DNA from: Bacillota bacterium
GTDB taxonomy: Bacteria; Bacillota; Bacilli; Bacillales_A; Planococcaceae
Assembly: GCA_018816185.1 (NCBI GenBank)
Contig: JAHIWI010000008.1
Coordinates: 62,001-126,000 of the forward strand
Length of the DNA: 64,000 nt
Direction: 5' to 3'
Of the stretch, positions 16,292-24,323 are shown piece by piece. The number at the start of each line of letters is the position of its first letter. The stretch's first letter is position 1. The notes beneath the pieces were generated by a model. That model made no database searches. It was given only the letters and a program-made list of their open reading frames with translations, and had not been told where the DNA came from. Position numbers and translations under genes: made by a program.

Positions 16292-16834
16292 TTAGTTTTC
16301 TAAATTGCGGTATAAGGTTGATTTACTAATTCCGGTAGCCTCTTTAATCTCTGCCAATGTGTATTTTTTACTTTCATACATGAAAATCGCTTTTTGTACA
16401 TTCGCATCCGGTTTTTTAGGTCTGCCAGCATTATTTCCTTTTTTCTGAGCCGCATTTAGACCGCTTTTTGTCTTCTCGCTAATAACATCACTTTGAAATT
16501 GAATCAGATGTCTTAAAATTTCTTGAAATGAATAACCGTCCACAAATTTCGAATCAATATTTTCATTTAATGAAATTATGGAAGCTTTCTTTTGATGTAT
16601 TTCATCTAATAACTCATTCAAGTGCCGACTGGAATCCGCTAAATGATAAAGCTTGGTCACATATATAACATCTTCGGGTTGAAGGTTTTGAATCATTCGA
16701 TTTAAAGCAAATCTTTGCTTCGCAGAATCATGCTCTTCTTCGATAATTTGAATGTCTTCTATTGTAGACAGATGCTGAATTTGTAGAGACACATCTGGTT
16801 CGTCATGGGTAGGTCTTACATATCCAATTTTCAT
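16292..16834 (-). CDS. Serine-recombinase-fold protein lacking catalytic residues
   Basis: 180 residues: resolvase N-terminal fold, long helix (ISEKTKSGLNAAQKKGNNAGRPKK) and a helix-turn-helix (YTLAEIKEATGISKSTLYRNL). Compared with gamma-delta resolvase, the catalytic serine in YARVST (Ser10) is Thr9 in YVRPTH, and the DRLGR motif (Arg68, Arg71) is YHLAD with His64 and Asp67; Arg41 at the Arg45 position and Arg7 are kept. The protein probably cannot cut DNA. No transposase, integron or att site adjoins it. It may be a decayed recombinase, or a DNA-binding protein repurposed as regulator. Strong AAAGGAGC ribosome binding site and own start. Confidence 0.7.
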   Translation of the reverse strand: MKIGYVRPTHDEPDVSLQIQHLSTIEDIQIIEEEHDSAKQRFALNRMIQNLQPEDVIYVTKLYHLADSSRHLNELLDEIHQKKASIISLNENIDSKFVDGYSFQEILRHLIQFQSDVISEKTKSGLNAAQKKGNNAGRPKKPDANVQKAIFMYESKKYTLAEIKEATGISKSTLYRNLEN

Positions 16835-17007
16835 TAGTTCGCTCCTTTAATAACAAGGTCATGATTAGTTTAACATAAGTCATTAGAATTTTGTTCTAAA
16901 ATGGTTCCTTTTTGGGAAAATACGTGATACACTACATCTCGTGGATTTAGATCGCGACTATTATGAGAGCTAATAGTCAAAAATTATTTTATTGAGGTGA
17001 TAAAAAC

Positions 17008-18471
17008 GTGTTAGAAAAGATAAGATTAAATTGGTTTTCAAATGTACGAGCAGATATTTTGGCAGGAATTGTTGTAGCATTAGCGCTAATTCCTGAGGCT
17101 ATAGCATTTTCAATTATTGCTGGCGTAAATCCAATGGTCGGATTGTATGCATCATTTAGTATTGCAGTCATTATCGCGTTTGTTGGTGGACGTCCAGGTA
17201 TGATTTCAGCTGCGACAGGTGCAATGGCTTTGTTGATGGTACCGTTAGTCAAGGATTACGGAATTGAATACTTACTTGCTGCAACCATTTTAACTGGTAT
17301 TATTCAAATCATTTTCGGTGTATTTAAAGTAGCGAAAGTGATGAAATTTATTCCTCGCGCTGTGATGATTGGCTTCGTAAATGCGCTTGCTATCTTAATT
17401 TTTATGGCACAAGTGCCACATTTTTTAGGCATTTCAACTATTACTTATGTGTTTGTTGGGGTCACGTTATTAATCGTGTATATCCTTCCGAGATTTTTGA
17501 AGTCTATCCCAGCTCCGTTAATCGCAATTGTTGCACTTACTGCACTAGCATTATTTGCTGATATTGAGATGAGAACAGTTGGAGATTTAGGAACGATTAC
17601 GCAATCCCTTCCGTCATTCTTCATTCCAAATGTGCCTTTCTCTTTCGAAACGCTCATGATTATTTTTCCGTACTCCATTGCATTAGCCATTGTTGGATTG
17701 CTAGAAACATTATTAACGGCAACCATTGTAGATGATATGACAGGTACAGAAAGTAATAAGAATAAAGAATCTAGAGGACAAGGTATTGCCAACTTCATTA
17801 ACGGATGCTTTGGTGGTATGGCCGGCTGTGCCATGATCGGTCAATCTGTTATTAACGTAAAATCAGGTGGTCGTGGTCGTCTATCGACATTAACTGCAGG
17901 ATTATTCCTGATGTTTCTCATCATCGTACTTGGTGAATTAGTCGTTCAAATTCCGATGCCCGTTTTAGTCGGTATCATGATTATGGTATCCATCGGCACA
18001 TTTGACTGGTCATCATTTACGTATCTAAAGAAAGCACCGTTGACGGATTCCATCGTTATGGTCACTACGGTATTAATCGTTGTATTTACACATGACTTGT
18101 CGAAAGGTGTAATTGCTGGTGTCATCTTAAGTGCGATTTTCTTCGTTGCAAAGATTTCTCAAGTAACTGTGACGAAAACGGTTATGAATGAAGCTTCCCA
18201 CTTCAAAGTGGAGGGGCAATTATTCTTCGCTTCTGTTGAAAGCTTCTTAGAAGCATTTGATTTCTCTGTGAGAGATGAGAAAATCATCATCGACTTCTCA
18301 ACCACTCATGTATGGGATGATTCAGGGGTTGGTGCAATTGACAAGGTAGTTTTAAAATATTATGAGAATAAAAACGAAGTGAAAATCGTAGGATTAAATG
18401 CAACGAGTCAGCAACTTGTGGACAAACTGGCGATTTACAATAATGATAACGCTAAAATGTCAGCTCATTAA
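17008..18471 (+). CDS. SulP family anion transporter with STAS domain
   Basis: 487 residues from a GTG start with TTGAGGTGATAAAAAC. Twelve or more membrane segments up to about residue 375, including AGIVVALALIPEAIAFSIIAGVNPMVGLYASF, the SulP signature in helices 1-3; residues about 395-480 are a STAS domain (IIIDFSTTHVWDDSGVGAIDKVV). SulP proteins exchange or symport sulfate, bicarbonate or dicarboxylates; here substrate is not decided. A universal stress protein gene starts 21 bases after the stop, a common pairing for SulP transporters. Confidence 0.85.
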   Translation: MLEKIRLNWFSNVRADILAGIVVALALIPEAIAFSIIAGVNPMVGLYASFSIAVIIAFVGGRPGMISAATGAMALLMVPLVKDYGIEYLLAATILTGIIQIIFGVFKVAKVMKFIPRAVMIGFVNALAILIFMAQVPHFLGISTITYVFVGVTLLIVYILPRFLKSIPAPLIAIVALTALALFADIEMRTVGDLGTITQSLPSFFIPNVPFSFETLMIIFPYSIALAIVGLLETLLTATIVDDMTGTESNKNKESRGQGIANFINGCFGGMAGCAMIGQSVINVKSGGRGRLSTLTAGLFLMFLIIVLGELVVQIPMPVLVGIMIMVSIGTFDWSSFTYLKKAPLTDSIVMVTTVLIVVFTHDLSKGVIAGVILSAIFFVAKISQVTVTKTVMNEASHFKVEGQLFFASVESFLEAFDFSVRDEKIIIDFSTTHVWDDSGVGAIDKVVLKYYENKNEVKIVGLNATSQQLVDKLAIYNNDNAKMSAH

Positions 18472-18492
18472 TTCATATAAGGGGTGTTTAGG

Positions 18493-18912
18493 ATGTACAA
18501 AAAAATCTTATTGGCAGCAGATGGATCTGACCATTCGATCCGTGCAACTTCAGAAGTAATAAAAATTGCTTCTATGAATGAAACATCAATTGTTACGGTC
18601 GTGTTAGTAGCTGACTATTCACAAGCAAAAAGTGATGTTCTGCATAGTGGGAGTTCTGTTGAACTCGATATGAAACGAAGAAGAAAACTAATGCCTGTAG
18701 AAGAATTACTTCGAGCAGCCAACATCAATTATCGAGTTGAAATCCTTCATGGTGTACCAGGACCATCGATTGTTGAGTTTGCGAATAAACAAAACTATGA
18801 GCTACTCGTTATTGGTAGTCGAGGCTTGAACTCACTCCAAGAAATGGTTTTAGGAAGCGTTAGTCATAAAGTTGTAAAACGAGCAGAATGTCCCGTAATG
18901 ATTGTTAAATAA
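18493..18912 (+). CDS. Universal stress protein (UspA family)
   Basis: 139 residues from the ATG preceded by AAGGGGTGTTTAGG (a GTG 9 bases earlier overlaps that site). The ATP-binding motif of UspA is present: MYKKILLAADGSDHS at the start and LVIGSRGLNSLQEMVLGSVSHKVVKRAECPVMIV at the end (G-2x-G-9x-G-(S/T)). It is in the same operon as the SulP transporter, so it may sense nucleotide state for it, but this is inference. Confidence 0.9.
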   Translation: MYKKILLAADGSDHSIRATSEVIKIASMNETSIVTVVLVADYSQAKSDVLHSGSSVELDMKRRRKLMPVEELLRAANINYRVEILHGVPGPSIVEFANKQNYELLVIGSRGLNSLQEMVLGSVSHKVVKRAECPVMIVK

Positions 18913-18919
18913 ATGAGAG

Positions 18920-18950
18920 CGATTCGTATTTACATACGGATCGTTTTTTT
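18920..18950 (+). terminator. Terminator of the SulP-Usp operon
   Basis: CGATTCGTAT and ATACGGATCG arms with one mismatch, TTAC loop, then seven T. Confidence 0.75.
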
Positions 18951-18990
18951 ATTGGCATGAGGGAAGGGGCTTTATAATGGGGGGGAGCAG

Positions 18991-19121
18991 CCGTTAACGC
19001 CAAATTATTATCATATAACGCCATATTATTGACCGTTAACGCCAAAATATCATCGCATAACGCCATATTATCGTCTTCAATCGCCAAAAAACCACTTCCG
19101 AACGCCAAATTAACTGCGAAT
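18991..19121. repeat. 21-bp tandem array, second locus
   Basis: Six units with the core AACGCCA at 18996, 19017, 19038, 19059, 19080 (ATCGCCA) and 19101, each exactly 21 bases apart. The flanks alternate between CGTTAACGCCAAAT and CATAACGCCATATT types. The core GCCAwA and the 21-bp period are shared with the arrays at 9294 and 9517, although the remaining bases differ. The region is between the SulP-Usp operon and trhO, with no supported gene. Confidence 0.8.
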
Positions 19122-19196
19122 TCAATCGTTAAGCAACATGCAAAATTCACAAAACTATTTAGTATTCGTCAAATGAAGATCTCACCAACATAAAAA

Positions 19197-19224
19197 TTCC
19201 ACGAGACAATCAACTCTCGTGGAA
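19197..19224 (-). terminator. Terminator of trhO
   Basis: TTCCACGAGA and TCTCGTGGAA form a perfect 10-bp stem with an 8-base loop just downstream of the minus-strand trhO stop codon. Confidence 0.7.
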
Positions 19225-19234
19225 TCTATTTTAG

Positions 19235-20209
19235 TTATGCGATTACATTCGTTTTCATTTCGTTAATCGTATCAAATCTTTCAAGAACTTCTTCTTCTGA
19301 CAATCCATGTTCTACGATGTAGCGATTACGTGGATGTGTGCGACATTCGTCTGAACAGCTGCGCATATATAGATGTTCGTTTTCCTCTGAACACAAAATT
19401 TTGTCGTTACATTCAGGATTTGCACAGTTTACATAGCGTTCGCATGGTGTGCCGTCGAAATGGTCTTTACCAACAATTACGTGCTCAACTTTATTGATTG
19501 GAACTGCAATACGTTGATCGAACACGTACATTTGACCATCCCAAAGTTGACCTTTTACTTCAGGGTCCGTTCCATAATTGTGAATTCCACCGTGGAGTTG
19601 ACCTACATCTTCATAGCCTTCTTTAACTAACCAACCAGAGAATTTTTCACAGCGAATACCGCCGGTACAGTATGTTAATATCTTTTTACCTTCAAACTGT
19701 TCTTTGTTTTCGCGCATCCATGCTGGCAAGTCACGGAAGTTTTTGATGTCCGGGCGAACGGCACCACGGAAATGACCTAAGTCAAATTCGTAATCGTTGC
19801 GTGCATCGATGACAATTGTGTCGTCTTGTTGCATTTTTTCATAGAATTCTGTCGGAGTTAAATATTGCCCTGTAATTTCATTCGGGTCAATATCATCTTC
19901 GCCAAGTCCAAGATGTACGACTTCATTTTTTGCGCGAACATGCATTTTTTTGAAAGCATGCCCATCTGCTGCATCAATTTTCCACATCATGTCTGCAAAT
20001 CGCTCGTCGCTCTTCATCATTTCCATATAAGCTTGGGTTTGTTCCAATGTTCCTGAAACCGTACCGTTGATGCCTTCATGCGAGACTAGAATACGACCAA
20101 GTAAACCAATTTCTTTGCACGCAGCCAAATGATTTTGAGCAAATAATACAGGATCATCTATTAAAACGTATTTATAATATAACAACACTTGATATGCTTT
20201 GTTTTCCAT
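19235..20209 (-). CDS. trhO: tRNA uridine(34) hydroxylase TrhO (rhodanese-like)
   Basis: 324 residues, the size of the UPF0176/YbfQ/YceA family. N-terminal ferredoxin-like domain ([17 protein letters not shown], then [17 protein letters not shown]), central rhodanese domain with the active-site Cys in [18 protein letters not shown], and a C-terminal Cys-rich segment ([34 protein letters not shown]) that may bind Zn. TrhO adds a hydroxyl at U34 of some tRNAs in an oxygen-dependent route to mo5U-type modification. Single gene with its own terminator; start ATG follows GGTGGTTAAATAAA. Confidence 0.85.
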   Translation of the reverse strand: MENKAYQVLLYYKYVLIDDPVLFAQNHLAACKEIGLLGRILVSHEGINGTVSGTLEQTQAYMEMMKSDERFADMMWKIDAADGHAFKKMHVRAKNEVVHLGLGEDDIDPNEITGQYLTPTEFYEKMQQDDTIVIDARNDYEFDLGHFRGAVRPDIKNFRDLPAWMRENKEQFEGKKILTYCTGGIRCEKFSGWLVKEGYEDVGQLHGGIHNYGTDPEVKGQLWDGQMYVFDQRIAVPINKVEHVIVGKDHFDGTPCERYVNCANPECNDKILCSEENEHLYMRSCSDECRTHPRNRYIVEHGLSEEEVLERFDTINEMKTNVIA

Positions 20210-20301
20210 TTTATTTAACCACCTTACATTTATGCTAATTCAATCAATAAATATAGCATAAGTCACAATTAAAATCAACATACCCCGTGTGGTTAAAATA
20301 G

Positions 20302-21357
20302 TTAATTAGCTGTTCCTTTTTTATGTTTAATTGAAGCCAGGATGATTGCGCCAACTAAAAATAAGCCAAGGTAGCCGACAATTGGATAAAACAAGCTTAC
20401 TAACTGTGTAAATCCAACAAAGCTTGCAATGTAAGCAGAAATTCCAACAATGACTACAAACATTTTGAACTTTCGAGTGCCCATTTGAACAAATCGAGCA
20501 GAAAAAGAGAAAAGCATCCCAACTGCTGTATTGTAGATCATTCCAAATAAAATAAAGGACATAAAAATCCCTAGGAAGGGATGAATATCATCCATAATTT
20601 TGAGCATAGGCATGTCAACGCCAGCTACATCATCAATTTTCGAAAAGATGGTGAAGTGACTCATCATGATTAAAACCCCAAGACCAAGTCCGCCAATAAA
20701 GCCTCCTTGAGACGCAATTTTAGTATCTTTCTCTGTCCCGCCCATGACAATTGCCATGGAAGCACCAACGGCAATGTTGAACGAGACATAATTAATCGCT
20801 GACATCCACCAGTTAGGCAAAGTAGTAGGTTGATCAATTGCGATTGTATGTAATTCTGCAAAACTCGTATCCATTGTCATAAAACTATAAACCGCTAATC
20901 CAACAATGACTAACGCAAGGAATGGTGTCACTCCACCAATAATGGCGATTACTTTTTGTACATTTAACATGATTGTGAAAATAACAGCGATTGCCATGAT
21001 GGTACTACCGAGTACTGCAGATAAACCAAACTGTTGAGAGAAAATAGATCCTGCTCCTGCAATCATAACAACGCCGACACCATATAGCGTCAAAATGATT
21101 ATTCCATCGACAACCCGTCCAAAGAATTTCCCACTAATACGGTAAACGACTTCTTTGTGAGAAGTGGTCCTCATTCTACTACCGAGACTAGTCAGATGCA
21201 TGCCGAGATAGCCAAAGGCAATAGTTGAAATAAATGCTGCGACAAACCCCATGATTCCAAAGCTGGTAAAGTACTGAAGTATTTCTTGTCCTGAAGCAAA
21301 ACCTGCTCCGACAATGATGCCAATAAAGGCACTTGCCATTTGTAAACTTTTCTTCAT
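20302..21357 (-). CDS. YkvI family membrane protein
   Basis: 351 residues from the ATG preceded by CTAGGGAGGACATC; a longer upstream reading lacks a binding site. About ten membrane helices. MASAFIGIIVGAGFASGQEILQYFTSFG is the YkvI start, with an unwound-helix GAGFASGQE typical of the APC/LeuT transporter superfamily. Probably a solute transporter of unknown substrate. The gene is monocistronic. Confidence 0.8.
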   Translation of the reverse strand: MKKSLQMASAFIGIIVGAGFASGQEILQYFTSFGIMGFVAAFISTIAFGYLGMHLTSLGSRMRTTSHKEVVYRISGKFFGRVVDGIIILTLYGVGVVMIAGAGSIFSQQFGLSAVLGSTIMAIAVIFTIMLNVQKVIAIIGGVTPFLALVIVGLAVYSFMTMDTSFAELHTIAIDQPTTLPNWWMSAINYVSFNIAVGASMAIVMGGTEKDTKIASQGGFIGGLGLGVLIMMSHFTIFSKIDDVAGVDMPMLKIMDDIHPFLGIFMSFILFGMIYNTAVGMLFSFSARFVQMGTRKFKMFVVIVGISAYIASFVGFTQLVSLFYPIVGYLGLFLVGAIILASIKHKKGTAN

Positions 21358-21661
21358 GATGTCCTCCCTAGATGTCATTCTCTTTGATAGAAAATACGCA
21401 CAAATTTCTAAATTTAGAATATGAGCCTTGTAAAAAGGTATCAACAAACAAACGTGATTTCAATGAAGAGGTGGATTTCGGACAGAAACTTGCTCCTTTA
21501 TTCACAAATATTAAAAATGTACTCCTACTTTTAAGCCATTTGTATACAACTATTTATCAATTGGAATAATAAACAGTAGATTAGGGTAATGAATGTTTGT
21601 ATTTCATAATCGGTTCTCGTACAATGACGTATTCTAGAATGCCAAGAAAGAAGGGGAGATC

Positions 21662-22144
21662 ATGTTTGGTTTTAATGATATATGGAAGTTTTTCTTTTCC
21701 TTTTTCCTTGTTTTGCCTTTAGTAACGATTCTTCATCAATTAGGGCATATGTTTTTTGCACGTTTATTTGGTGGCAAAGTTAATATGCATATAGGGTCAG
21801 GGAAAATCTTAACAAAAATTGGACCACTTCATATTCGTCGACTGTATTTTTATGATGGTTGGTGCGAATATATTTCATTAACGAAACACCGAAAGAGATG
21901 GAAATTAATACTCGTATATTTAGGCGGATCACTATTTAATTTAGCGGGAATTTTACTATTGAATGGATTGATTTTAATCAGAGAAATAGAACCTAGCATT
22001 TTCTTATATCAGTATGTCTATTTTTCTTTTTACTTTGTCTTTTTCTCTCTGTTTCCGATTTGGCATGGGGAGAATCCAAGCGATGGAATGGCAGTTTGGA
22101 ATCTCATTCGAAACAAACCATTTAAAAATAATCCGACGATGTAA
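21662..22144 (+). CDS. M50-like membrane protein with degenerate zinc motif
   Basis: 160 residues, with hydrophobic helices around 8-30, 75-100 and 108-132. Residues 25-29 are HQLGH, where site-2 proteases have HExxH; Gln26 replaces the catalytic Glu. The second motif near residues 135-146 (LFPIWHGENPSDGMAVWNLIR) resembles the NxxPxxxxDG region of M50 proteins, keeping the Asp. The fold is M50-like but catalysis is unlikely without the Glu. It may act as a membrane chaperone, regulator or pseudoprotease. ATG follows AGAAGGGGAGATC. Confidence 0.6.
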   Translation: MFGFNDIWKFFFSFFLVLPLVTILHQLGHMFFARLFGGKVNMHIGSGKILTKIGPLHIRRLYFYDGWCEYISLTKHRKRWKLILVYLGGSLFNLAGILLLNGLILIREIEPSIFLYQYVYFSFYFVFFSLFPIWHGENPSDGMAVWNLIRNKPFKNNPTM

Positions 22145-22253
22145 ATATGCGATGTTCTCATAAAAGTTTGTTTGGTTGTGATAAGGGTAAATAGATGATG
22201 TGTGAAATTTACTGAATGTATTTGATCATCAGGAATTTTAAGGAGGAATAAAC

Positions 22254-22913
22254 ATGACAAAGAAAATATTAATGGTATTAACAAGTGCAGATACAATGGG
22301 TGATGACAAACCGACAGGTACATGGTTATCTGAATTCTCGGATGCCTATTTAGCTTTTATTAAAGAAGGCTACGATGTAACGATAAGTAGTATTAAAGGC
22401 GGAAAAGCACCGGTCGATCCAGGTAGTATTGATGAAAATACACCTAAAGAAACGTTGGATGCTGAGAAGTATTTAGCAGATACAGTTTCTGTGGAAGATG
22501 TAAATATGGATGATTATGATGTTCTATTTTTACCAGGTGGTCATGGGACAATGTTTGATTTCCCTGGAAATAAAAAGCTTCAACAATTACTCCGTGAGTT
22601 TTACGAGGCAGACCGCTATGTCGTGTCAGTATGTCACGGTCCTGCAGGATTAGTAGGAGCAACATTATCGAATGGCGAACCTCTTGTTAAGGGGAAAAAA
22701 GTAAGTGCATTTACAGATGCGGAAGAACGAGATACTACGTTTGATGCGTTAATGCCGTTTTTATTAGAAAGTAAATTGCGTGAACTCGGTGCTACAGTTG
22801 AGACTGGTCCAAATTGGTCAGAGCAATCTGTAGTAGATGGCAAGCTAATAACAGGTCAAAACCCACAATCAACACCGTTAGTTGTGAAAGAATTAATTAA
22901 AAAATTAGGTTAA
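22254..22913 (+). CDS. DJ-1/PfpI family protein (type 1 glutamine amidotransferase-like)
   Basis: 219 residues. The nucleophile elbow VSVCHGPAGLVGA holds the conserved Cys, and the Glu in TWLSEFSDAYLAFIKEG and His after the Cys are in the expected places for the Hsp31-like/HchA subgroup (long PfpI). Such proteins act as methylglyoxal hydrolase or chaperone. ATG follows AAGGAGGAATAAAC. Terminator at 22918-22951. Confidence 0.8.
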   Translation: MTKKILMVLTSADTMGDDKPTGTWLSEFSDAYLAFIKEGYDVTISSIKGGKAPVDPGSIDENTPKETLDAEKYLADTVSVEDVNMDDYDVLFLPGGHGTMFDFPGNKKLQQLLREFYEADRYVVSVCHGPAGLVGATLSNGEPLVKGKKVSAFTDAEERDTTFDALMPFLLESKLRELGATVETGPNWSEQSVVDGKLITGQNPQSTPLVVKELIKKLG

Positions 22914-22917
22914 TGTT

Positions 22918-22951
22918 AAACGCTAGATTCTTGGGAATCTAGCGTTTTTTT
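22918..22951 (+). terminator. Terminator after the PfpI-family gene
   Basis: AAACGCTAGATTC and GAATCTAGCGTTT around a TTGG loop, followed by T residues. Confidence 0.75.
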
Positions 22952-22975
22952 AAAACACAAAAGCTTAACAGCGAA

Positions 22976-23024
22976 TGGTTTTTGTGTTTGTGACAAGTAA
23001 ACGCAGGAGCAAGAGAAGCGGTTA
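22976..23024. repeat. Fragment of the dispersed GC-richer repeat
   Basis: GTTTGTGACAAGTAAACGCAGGAGCA (read in two parts) resembles the middle of the element at 3635-3803 (GTTTGCGACGAGTAACCGCAGGAGCA). It is short and lacks the terminal repeats, so probably a decayed piece. Confidence 0.4.
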
Positions 23025-23056
23025 AGCTAAATCATCTAAACGCGTATGACATAGAA

Positions 23057-23110
23057 AAGGGGAGTCCAGTAAGTCATCTTTCATGACTTTTATGGACTCC
23101 CCTGTGTTTT
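23057..23110. terminator. Bidirectional terminator
   Basis: AGGGGAGTCCA and TGGACTCCCCT form an 11-bp stem extended by inner AAGTCAT/ATGACTT pairs. It lies at the end of the minus-strand yumC gene. Confidence 0.75.
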
Positions 23111-24094
23111 TTAATGTGAAAATAAATCTGTTGAATGTTTTACATGTTTCTTTGTTTCAGGTTCAACGAAATGCTTGGCTGAATTAATTGCGATTGGTGC
23201 TTCACCAAATCCACATGCGATTAATTTTACTTTACCAGCATAAGTGTTACTGTCACCTACAGCGTAGACACCAGGAAGTGTCGTCTCCATCATCGAGTTT
23301 ACAACGATTGACTGGCGCTCCATTTCCATGCCCCACTCTTTCATTTTCCCAATCGAAGAACGGAAACCGTAATTGACGATTACGTGATCAGCAGGTAACA
23401 ATTCAACTTCCCCTTCAGAGCTACGAATAGCTACATGAGTGAATGCATCGTCTTTAGGCTCAAAATGATCGACAACATATGGTGTTTTCACTACTACTGA
23501 AGACTGACGAAGTAGTTCTAAGCTATGTTCATGCGCGCGGAATGAATCTCTGCGATGAACAAGAGTTACGCTTTTCGCGATTGGCTCAAGCATTAATGCC
23601 CAGTCTACTGCAGAATCTCCGCCACCAAATAGAACAACATCTTTTCCTGCGAAAGTACCCATATCGTCAACAAAATAATGAAGTTGCTTTCCTTCATATT
23701 TTTCAGCTTCTTCTAATTCTAATCGCTTCGGCTCGAATGCACCGTTACCGTTTGTGAAAATGACTGTCTTCGAAAGATGTTGGCCTTCGTTCGTTGTTAA
23801 TTGCCAAGTTCCATCTTCAAGTTTCGCTAAATCTTCAACAGATTCCCCAGTTACAATAGTTGGTGCAAAAATAGAAAGTTGTTCAGACAAATTGTCTACT
23901 AAATCTTTCGCTCGGATTTTTGGGAAACCAGCTACATCGTATATATACTTTTCTGGATAAAGCGCTGTTAATTGCCCACCGATGTTTGGTAAGCTTTCAA
24001 TAATTTTTACTGACATTTGTCGCATACCGCCATAAAACGCAGTAAATAATCCTGCAGGACCTGCTCCGACTATCGTTACATCATAAATTTTCAA
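23111..24094 (-). CDS. yumC: Ferredoxin/flavodoxin-NADP+ reductase (YumC type)
   Basis: 327 residues, TTG start with TAGGAGTGAATATAC. Thioredoxin-reductase-like flavoprotein without the CxxC redox pair: FAD-binding [22 protein letters not shown] at the start, NADPH-binding [17 protein letters not shown] in the middle and a C-terminal [30 protein letters not shown]. This is the bacilli FNR2 class that reduces ferredoxin with NADPH. Monocistronic. Confidence 0.85.
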   Translation of the reverse strand: MKIYDVTIVGAGPAGLFTAFYGGMRQMSVKIIESLPNIGGQLTALYPEKYIYDVAGFPKIRAKDLVDNLSEQLSIFAPTIVTGESVEDLAKLEDGTWQLTTNEGQHLSKTVIFTNGNGAFEPKRLELEEAEKYEGKQLHYFVDDMGTFAGKDVVLFGGGDSAVDWALMLEPIAKSVTLVHRRDSFRAHEHSLELLRQSSVVVKTPYVVDHFEPKDDAFTHVAIRSSEGEVELLPADHVIVNYGFRSSIGKMKEWGMEMERQSIVVNSMMETTLPGVYAVGDSNTYAGKVKLIACGFGEAPIAINSAKHFVEPETKKHVKHSTDLFSH

Positions 24095-24323
24095 GTATAT
24101 TCACTCCTAATTTAAAATCAGACTAATATGAGTTTACCACTTGTCAATCAAACATAAGTGAAAATTTGTTTGATTTCAGTCTAAAGAATGAGAAAGGTTC
24201 AAAATATTATATCTACCATACTATAATACATCACATTCCTATTGAAATAAAAGGAATCTATTTACTCCTTCTAGAATACATTCAATAGCAAAAAAATACA
24301 TAGAATCGAATGAGGTGCATTCA

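Noticed and set aside
16292..18912. Mobile element built on the recombinase-like gene
   Set aside because: No terminal repeats, transposase or att-like duplication around it, and neighbours are ordinary metabolic genes.
18905..19150. Minus frame of 81 codons through the third 21-bp array
   Set aside because: Same explanation: open because 21 bp keeps frame; no ribosome binding site.
21372..21569. 65-codon plus frame upstream of the M50-like gene
   Set aside because: No ribosome binding site and overlaps the YkvI 5' region; atypical composition.
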